A stretch of 64,000 bases of DNA from Branchiostoma lanceolatum. Lineage: Eukaryota; Chordata; Leptocardii; Amphioxiformes; Branchiostomatidae. The position numbers and the translations under genes are program-made. Below the pieces are notes generated by a model. That model did no database searches. It was not told where the DNA came from and saw only the letters and a program-made list of their open reading frames with translations. The stretch spans positions 3,219,501 to 3,283,500 of the forward strand of contig NC_089735.1 in assembly GCF_035083965.1 (NCBI RefSeq), in the 5' to 3' direction. This document shows positions 57,601-64,000 of this stretch, in pieces (position 1 is the first letter of the stretch; each line of letters opens with the position of its first letter).

Positions 57601-60600
57601 TTTGGCCGTGTGAGTGTGTTTATGTGTGTTTCTAGAGCAATAATGTAAGGTCCTCTTAATGGATTGTAATATTATCTGGTAAGTGGGTAGGTCTTGGAGA
57701 GATGATTGTTAAGGGTTATTTTGAGCACCCTGGCAGCTATCTTTGCTACTGCAGCAGAAGTTCTGGTTTTTGTACATGTATCCCTTGTACTGGACTCACC
57801 GGGGTCTTTTTTTTTCTCATTGAAGCTGGCCTTCAGCATCCCACTGGTTGAGCGCCTGCAGAAGGACGGAGTGTCGACCAAGCGCGGCAGGGCACCGTCG
57901 GTCATCGTGCTCGCTCCGACCAGGGAACTGGCCATTCAGGTATGCACACCTGTACCATTTAAGGCTTTTTCTATAAGCTAGTCAATAACTACATCAATAT
58001 TAACAGATAGTCTACTGAAACCAGCTCAGGTGCGCACCCGGGGGAGCCACACGCTCAAATTTCAACCACTTAACGCCCGGACAGACTCTTACAAACATTC
58101 ATTCTTCCCCCGCACCATTCCCAAGTGGAACGCCCTGCCTGGCGCGGTTGTTACGGCTCCCACTGTTGAGTCATACCATGCCAGGCTGGAGGCCTGCCCG
58201 CCTTAGCCTGGGAACTTCTTCCCCCCCTAATTTGCCCCTCGCGGGGTTACTTGGGGGCTATCGAAGTTGAAGTTGAAGTGTACCTAAACCCTAGACCTGT
58301 ACTGGTAAAATTGTTTACGTATGGATAGAAAGTGTATTATGCTAGGGTCACATTTCCTATCAGGGGCCCGGTCGGGCAGTTTGCGGGAACGAAAAGTATG
58401 ACATAGAAGACAACAAAAGACATAAACGTAAAGCTGGTTATACATAAGCATGATCTGTGTATATTTCTTGATATGAATTTTTATTTTACGTTCCCGCAAA
58501 CATCCTGGCCGGGCCCCGGTTTGGAAATGTGACCCTAGCATTAGTAGGGACTGTGTACCTAAACCCTGGACCTGGACCTGTAACATTGTTTAGGAACAGG
58601 TCTGGACCTGAACATTAAGTGTTCCCGTACCTGTACCTAAAGAAACTAAAACTAAGATAACTGTAGGTAAATCCTTTGACAGAGATGACAACCTTGCACC
58701 TGAGAATTAAGTAGAATAATCTTGGCACATTAGAATTAAGTAGTTAATAGTTCTTATATAAGTAGTCAATAATTCTTTCAGAAGAGAGCCAGTTGGAAAT
58801 TTGTAACCCTTTTTTTAGGGGGGTCAGACAGTTTCCAAACAAACTGATAAGGGGCATTCTTCACTGAATGATGGCTGTTGATATTTGGTGCCAGTGTTTC
58901 TTTAAGAAGTGTTTTTGTGTCATAATTTCTATGCATCTGACCAACTTTAAAGGTGGTTCCTTAGTGAATTTTGACAGTACTGTACATCTGTTTGTTCCAG
59001 GTTTATGAAGACTTTAAGAGTATCAGCACCAAACTGACCTCGTTTTGTGTGTATGGAGGAACTCCCTACCCCCCACAGAGTAAGTCAAATGATTATTTTA
59101 TCTCGTCATTACATAATCAGGATTTTCCTAGAAACATTGGGCTAGATGACTGTCAGATGCTTATTTAGCTGTCGAAAACTTTATGTGACCCCGAACAGTT
59201 TAGTTGCTCAGAAAGACTCACCTTTCTGACCAAGGAATAAAAACAACACCAAAATTTTTACCCTTCCCTGTTCGTCATACCTTTGTGTCTCCCCATTCTG
59301 GAGCTGAAACCATGTCTGGACATTTTTGTTTCCCTTTGTTTCATCAATTTCAATTTTCTCTGTGACTATTCTGACGACTTACTTGACACTAAATTACGCA
59401 CATATAATTTGCCGGTTATTATTCTGTTAGTCTTAGTTCAAAGTATTCTGTTAAACTTGTTTTATGCTGAGTTGTATTTTTTATAATTTTCTTGTTATTT
59501 TATATACTGTATACATATTGCTGTATCTCGTTTATCCCCCCCAGACCCCTTTTGTGTGGATCCATGACAGTGGGGTTTAACATACAGCCAGAGGAAATGT
59601 TGTGCCTTGGATCGGAGCACAAACGTGTTGTGCCTCGTTCTGCAGCACAGCTACATAGTTTTCACTGTAATTGGGCTAGTACCAGGGTTGTCTCCAGGAC
59701 CCAGAAAAATTCACTCCGTCCGTCCAAAAATCTGTACCCATGACATGAGATTAATGCTCTATTTTCGTAGCTGAAATCAAAGATTTAACAGCAAAAATTG
59801 ACAACATGGGCTCCCAGACAATTAGTGGGGCAGAACAAAATCTAAAGCTAGAGATAGCCCTGCTGTAACCACATCTCAATCCCAGTCTTTCCTCGGAGGG
59901 ACTCTGATTCCAATCTGTCATAGGACAATCCATGATTGTCCGTAACCACAATCTGTTCTGTAACATACACATTGCCATGCAACCACTTTCACCTCTCGTG
60001 GGGTCGTGTGGCGTAACAGCAGGTTTTTCGGCCCAGAACCTAGCGGTCCTGGGTTCGAATCGGGAAAAGGCACTAGACACGACTTTCCTCACTCCACCCA
60101 GTTGTAAAAGCGACAACACCAGCAATGGCTGCCTATGTCTCACGTGTAATACACTATTGCACTCCAAAAATAGTTATTCAAGCAACTGGATAAAATTTTG
60201 AAAATTTTATCCAGTTGCTTGAGTAACTATTTTTGGCATATCTTACTACCTGGATGTCTAACCTTCATCAACACACTATTGCACTGTTGCAATTCTGATT
60301 CAAACAAATCTCTCTCGTACAGACGACGCCATCAACAGGGGCCTGGACATCCTGGTGGGCACGCCCGGGCGCATCCAGGACCACGTGAGGAGCGGCCGAC
60401 TGAACCTGTCGGAGCTGCGGCATGTCGTGTTGGACGAGGTGGATCGCATGCTGGAGATGGGGATGGTGGAACAAGTGGACGAAATTCTAGAAGCTGCCTA
60501 CAAGAAAGGTACGTTCTAGTCTTATGTAGTGTTTGTAGTCCGGTGGTTATAACTCTGCCTCTGGACCAAGAAACAACAAGTTTGAATCCCACTGTGTCGC

Positions 60601-63355
60601 ATGTCGCAATACTAATCTCAATCCTATGATGACATTGAGCTCCCTCTTCTGAAGAAAAGTTGAGGAAACGCTCTAAACTGAACCCATTACACTATCTGAG
60701 GATTGAATTGAATGGTTATGTTTTTTATGTCGTTGGTGCGTGTGTGTGTCGACTTTCTTCTTCCGCTTTTGATGTGTCGTGTTCTAGACCTGCCATGGTC
60801 TGGATTTTTGAGAGGTAGATAGCTCTTGGAGCAGAGAGTACGTGGTGTAGGTTTCTGTCTGTATCTGTATCTATATAGCCGGTATAACCGCCATTCTGCG
60901 TAACACACCAGCTTTGCTGGCAAGCACAGCCAGGGCTACCCAATAGCCGAAGGCTATTTCAAAGGGTTAGCCCTGGTAACTGGACAATATACTTAGTTCA
61001 ATACAAACTTTCACACATTCAGACGTTTACGACTAAAATACGACTAAATTACGACTAAAATACATATCAAGGCGTACACAAGATACAAGACTAAAATCCC
61101 TGCTTCTTTCAGATGACAAGTCACAGAATCCACAGACGCTGTTTTTCTCGGCCACGCTGCCAAACTGGGTGCACGAGGCGGCCGGGAAGTACATGAAGGC
61201 AGAGCCCAAGCACGTGGATATGATCGGCACTGAGCAGAACAGAAGCGCCACCACAGTCGAGGTATGGTACTGCATTGTCATCGTAGTCATACTTGTGTCG
61301 GTGATCAAATTCTTCTCTTTACATGATCAGCATCCATCATATGAAATGAAAATGAAATATGTTCAGTGGAATTATTTTGTAGCACTAACATTTTGGACAT
61401 AAATCATATGACCTTTTAGGTTCATTACATGAAACACTGGTACACATTATAGTGATGGCGAATTTAGAAACCTTTGTATATAATACTGAAAAATTGATTT
61501 TTCTTTTACATTTTGACCATTCTGTGTTAAACAAACCCATGTCAACTTATATTCTTAAAATCACAAAGAGACAAAAAAAAGCTGAAGCTATGTCTTACAG
61601 TAGTTTTAAAACCATTTTTCAGATTAGAAGTCCTGTCACTATATGTACTTAATCATGATTTTTGTATTTGTATTTCAGCACTTAGCCTAAAAGGACATGA
61701 ATGTACAATAAAACTTTAAAGGCTGTCATCATTAAGAATTACTCCTTTTTTTCCCCACCAGCACCTTGCTATCCCCTATGTAGCGTAATCCCCTTAACTG
61801 TTTGTGCCAGTTTCTGTCTTGATTGAAGACCACAGTTTCCTTTATCAGGTACAGGTCTGGTACCTATACCTGATGTTAGGTACACATCCCTAGTATTAAC
61901 GGTTCCCCCGTTTTTTTTCCCGACCAGCACCTTGCTATCCGGTGCGGCTGGCAGGCTCGCGCGCCCGTCATAGCCGACATCATAACCTTGTACAGCGGCC
62001 AGCACGGCCGGGCCATGGTCTTCTGTGAGACCAAGAAGGAAGCCAACCAATTGGTCCTAGAGGGGGTCCTGAAACAGGAGGCTCAAGTGCTACATGGGGA
62101 CATCCCCCAGGCACAGAGGGAGCTGACACTAAAGGTGAGAGGTCAAGGTCACGGGCAGCCTTGTCATAACCAAGTGCCGACCGGTATATACTGCAGTTTT
62201 TGATTTGTGCTTTTATGTATCGTCATATAATTTCTAGCGTCATGTTGGCGTAACAGTTAGGGTTGTTGAGCCTGATCACCCAGGGGTCCCGGGTTTGAAT
62301 CCCATGATATGCCACGATGTTGTGTGCTTGGAAAAGGCACTATACACTTCCTCCCTCCACCCAGGTGTAGAAATGGGTACCTAGCTGTGTACTTCGGTTG
62401 GTAAAAAGCGGTGGAAGGAGAGGGATGGGCTCTGCCTTCCAATACCTAGCCCTAGACACGGTGGATAACTACCCACTGCCCCTACGGCCTCAAACTGGCT
62501 ACGGGACTACCTTTACCTGTTGTAATTTTTATCTACTAATAAAATTGATAACTTCAAGGTGTCTATGACTTGTTTGTAGTCCTTACATACTGACCGCTAA
62601 TTTATCATTCAGATCTTCTCTATCAAGTGTCACTTGGTAGATAGTCACACAAAGAATAGAATTTTTCTAATACCATCTCAATTTTCTTAGATAAGTTAAC
62701 TGATAATACAAATTTTGCCCCCATTTGTGCTGACCAATGGTGTGTCTAGTAAGTTCAACCACAGTCTGTACTGACCAATGGCGTGTCTCATTGCAGAGCT
62801 TCCGTGGGGGGAACGTCCAGGTTCTGGTAGCGACGGACGTGGCGGCGCGGGGTCTGGACATTCCTGAGGTCGACCTGGTGGTGCAGTGTGAACCGCCGTC
62901 GGTGAGTAGCTGGTGAAATTGAATGTGATCTCGATCCAGTTTAGCTCACTGAAGAGCTATTCTTCCACAGAGGAGACAGTATTTACAGGTTCATTGAACC
63001 GGGGAAATTCCCCTAAAAAGTAGCTCTCTGCGACAAGCACAATGGACAGAAGACCACGGCTTAACCTCCCGTCCTAAGGACTGCAACCATTTCCAGTAGC
63101 GTGCATGTCTGGTAAGCGGTCAAATCTTGGAAAGTCATCAAGCTTCTGTTGCTTTCCACAGGACGTTGACTCATACATCCACAGGTCCGGGCGCACGGGC
63201 CGCGCCGGGCGGACAGGCGTCTGCGTCTGTTTCTACAAGCCCAACAGGGAACAAGATCTGCGGTTCGTTGAGAGGAGGGCTGGGATCAAGTTCCGCCAGA
63301 TCAACGCTCCGCAGCCTGACGATATCGTGAAGGCAGCAGCCAACGACTCAGCAAG
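54602..63355 (+). CDS. DDX21: DDX21/DDX50-type nucleolar RNA helicase, eleven exons, 3' end outside window
   Basis: Exons: 54602-54694, 55791-56009, 56647-56749, 57292-57395, 57826-57939, 59001-59079, 60323-60508, 61113-61261, 61928-62134, 62797-62901 and 63162-63355; phases agree over 517 codons. The Lys-rich N-terminus ([19 protein letters not shown]) is nucleolar-targeting in character. Helicase motifs in order: Q-motif [13 protein letters not shown], Ia [15 protein letters not shown], Ib [66 protein letters not shown] in place of DEAD and the text after motif VI ([12 protein letters not shown]) mark the DDX21/DDX50 (Gu) pair, which acts in rRNA processing. Invertebrates usually have one gene for the vertebrate pair. 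The GUCT domain and RG-rich tail should lie beyond 64000. Introns 1 and 7 hold snoRNA candidates. Confidence 0.94.
55177..55267 (+). ncRNA. Box C/D snoRNA candidate in helicase intron 1
   Basis: An 8-bp terminal stem (GACAATCC / GGATTGTC) encloses box C ATGATGA (55186-55192), a D' box CTGA (55209-55212), a degenerate C' (GTTGAGG) and box D CTGA (55256-55259). Spacing suits a ~90-nt C/D snoRNA hosted in an intron and processed from the pre-mRNA. The segment before D' (gagctccctctt) can pair with the 28S stretch AAGAGAGAGUUA over about 11 bases with one mismatch and one G-U; the segment before D is cccattacactat with no target identified. Being in a nucleolar-protein gene fits known host preferences. 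Confidence 0.75.
55346..55558. mobile_element. MITE, TAGCCTC..CCAAATAGA family, copy 2
   Basis: tagcctctaccaggcttcgc at the left and gagcctggtagaggc at the right, with aattggccaaatagag mirrored by ctatttggccaatttctact. It lies 80 bp after the intron 1 snoRNA candidate. Confidence 0.8.
56308..56513. mobile_element. Decayed MITE of the TACTGTAAATGCA family
   Basis: Starts tactgtaattcttaaaatc; inner ggttttatgttcacag, gtatgtgactatagcac and tccattttctccttgctgca match the better copies. The right end is eroded. Confidence 0.55.
58340..58540. mobile_element. PIF/Harbinger-like MITE, copy 2
   Basis: TGCTAGGGTCACATTTCC and GGAAATGTGACCCTAGCA are perfectly inverted ends, with TTA on both flanks. Inner arms carry gggcccggtcgggcag and ggccgggccccgg. 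In helicase intron 5. Confidence 0.85.
59518..59656 (+). repeat. Dispersed repeat, copy 1 (ttgctgtatctcg)
   Basis: About 140 bp (ccttttgtgtggatccatga, aggaaatgttgtgccttgga, tgcctcgttctgcagcacag) recurs at 63655-63793 with few changes. AT-rich flanks upstream are also loosely similar. Probably a retroposon segment. Confidence 0.75.
59995..60120 (+). mobile_element. SINE fragment
   Basis: Head with a B box (gtcctgggttcgaatcggg) and the body gaaaaggcactagacacgac, ctcactccacccagttgtaa; truncated relative to 62235-62515. Confidence 0.65.
60163..60239. repeat. Near-perfect hairpin in helicase intron 6
   Basis: Two ~37-bp arms (ccaaaaatagttattcaagc and aactggataaaatttt, mirrored) meet with almost no loop, ending about 85 bp before exon 7. 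It could form a cruciform or an RNA hairpin. Confidence 0.8.
60617..60707 (+). ncRNA. Box C/D snoRNA candidate in helicase intron 7
   Basis: A near-copy of 55177-55267: box C ATGATGA (60626-60632), the same D' region, box D CTGA (60696-60699). The ~74 bases between boxes differ at a single position (aaaccgaac versus aaactgaac), and both guide segments are unchanged. The terminal stem is TCAATCC/GGATTGA: the outer A-U pair of copy 1 is U-A here, a compensatory change. Similarity stops at the stem ends, which argues for a snoRNA duplicated between introns rather than a large repeat. Confidence 0.75.
61745..61780 (+). other. Duplicated splice acceptor and start of helicase exon 9
   Basis: ttttttccccaccag followed by CACCTTGCTATCC repeats the true acceptor and first codons of exon 9 (61928), about 165 bp upstream. 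Used as an acceptor it would read HLAIPYVA and stop at TAA, so it is either a decoy or a premature-termination splice option. Confidence 0.65.
62235..62515 (+). mobile_element. tRNA-derived SINE, full-looking
   Basis: The head ttggcgtaacagttaggg and B box cgggtttgaatcccat are followed by aggtgtagaaatgggtacct, ggtggaaggagagggatggg and cggcctcaaactggctacgg. Same family as 35037 and 52455. In helicase intron 9. Confidence 0.8.
62920..63115 (-). mobile_element. SINE, antisense, lacking head
   Basis: gtgatctcgatccagtttag, accggggaaattcccc and gaccacggcttaacctcccg match the 51345-51660 family. It stops before the tRNA-like head. In helicase intron 10. Confidence 0.7.
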
Positions 63356-63654
63356 GTGAGGACAGGCTTAGATGTACCATGATGCACTTGATGGAAACAT
63401 GATTTGAACTCCCCTCCCCCATGTTTTTCTCCAGCTCTTGTTTCCCCAAAGCATTTTCCTTGCAGTTGAACACTCTTTTTTGCTTGACATGTCTTTTTAT
63501 ATGATCTTTTTATATCCTTCTTCAAATTGTTTTTGTTCCCTGTTACTTTGGTATTAAATGACGCTACATTTATCTTTGCATTGTATTTATTTGAACCGAC
63601 ATTCATACTTTGCTTGTTATTTCTTGAGTTTAGTTCAGTTCTGTATGAGATGTG

Positions 63655-63793
63655 TTGCTGTATCTCGTTTATCCCACCCAGACCCCTTTTGTGTGGATCC
63701 ATGACAGTGGGGTTTAGCATACAGCCAGAGGAAATGTTGTGCCTTGGATCGGAGCACAGACGTGTTGTGCCTCGTTCTGCAGCACAGCTACAT
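63655..63793 (+). repeat. Dispersed repeat, copy 2 (ttgctgtatctcg)
   Basis: Direct-orientation partner of 59518-59656, in the intron after helicase exon 11. Confidence 0.75.
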
Positions 63794-63942
63794 AACTTGT
63801 GTACTTAAAGAATTTTGATGTACCTGTAACATTGTTAAGGCACACAGCTTAATCATGATATACATGACAAAGGAGCTTTTTTTTTCAAATAAGATCTCCT
63901 CGAATGAAGGACTTAATTTTGGCTTAACATCCTGTCCAAAAC

Positions 63943-64000
63943 ACCACAAGGTGGTCTTGCGGTTAGGGTTGTTGACTAAGAATCTAAAGGTTCTGGGTTT
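63943..64000 (+). mobile_element. SINE head cut by the window end
   Basis: caaggtggtcttgcggttag and gttgttgactaagaatc followed by the start of a B box (ggttctgggttt) resemble the head of the 62235 copy. Confidence 0.5.

Overview
The window looks like amphioxus (Branchiostoma) nuclear DNA. Its genes are compact and intron-rich with canonical GT-AG junctions. Intergenic and intronic DNA is full of small terminal-inverted-repeat (TIR) elements, tRNA-like SINEs and CA/TG tracts, and the recognisable proteins are typical of an animal. The genus is inferred from overall character, not from a database match.

Layout. (1) 1-3.4 kb: a minus-strand two-exon gene for a small secreted cysteine-rich peptide, plus short repeats. 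(2) 3.46-13.76 kb: two nearly identical ~850-bp arms in inverted orientation flank a scrambled ribosomal DNA block (partial 28S, truncated 5.8S joined directly to 28S, a second 5.8S fragment, spacer) and a decayed piggyBac transposase 3' end. (3) 14-15.6 kb: the 3' end of a Tx1/L1-like LINE enclosed by TIRs. (4) 17.0-19.8 kb: a complete five-exon histone H2A.Z gene with TATA and CCAAT boxes. (5) 22.6-29.8 kb, minus: a complete ten-exon acid/gastric-type lipase with an intact catalytic triad. (6) 36.2-41.5 kb, minus: a three-exon C2H2 zinc-finger protein with five 22-residue repeats. (7) 45.0-48.0 kb, minus: a four-exon gene for a violaxanthin de-epoxidase-like lipocalin, surprising in an animal. 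(8) 49.9-54.3 kb, minus: complete inositol polyphosphate multikinase (IPMK). (9) 54.6 kb to the window end, plus: a DDX21/DDX50-type nucleolar RNA helicase, eleven exons visible and the 3' end outside the window. Introns 1 and 7 each hold a near-identical box C/D snoRNA candidate.

IPMK and the helicase start back to back, about 290 bp between start codons, and probably share a bidirectional promoter. The helicase, the snoRNA candidates in its introns and the rDNA remnant share the theme of ribosome production. That link is physical for the snoRNAs and probably coincidental for the rDNA. All splice models were built by hand from reading frame, splice signals and remembered family sequences; none is supported by transcripts here.
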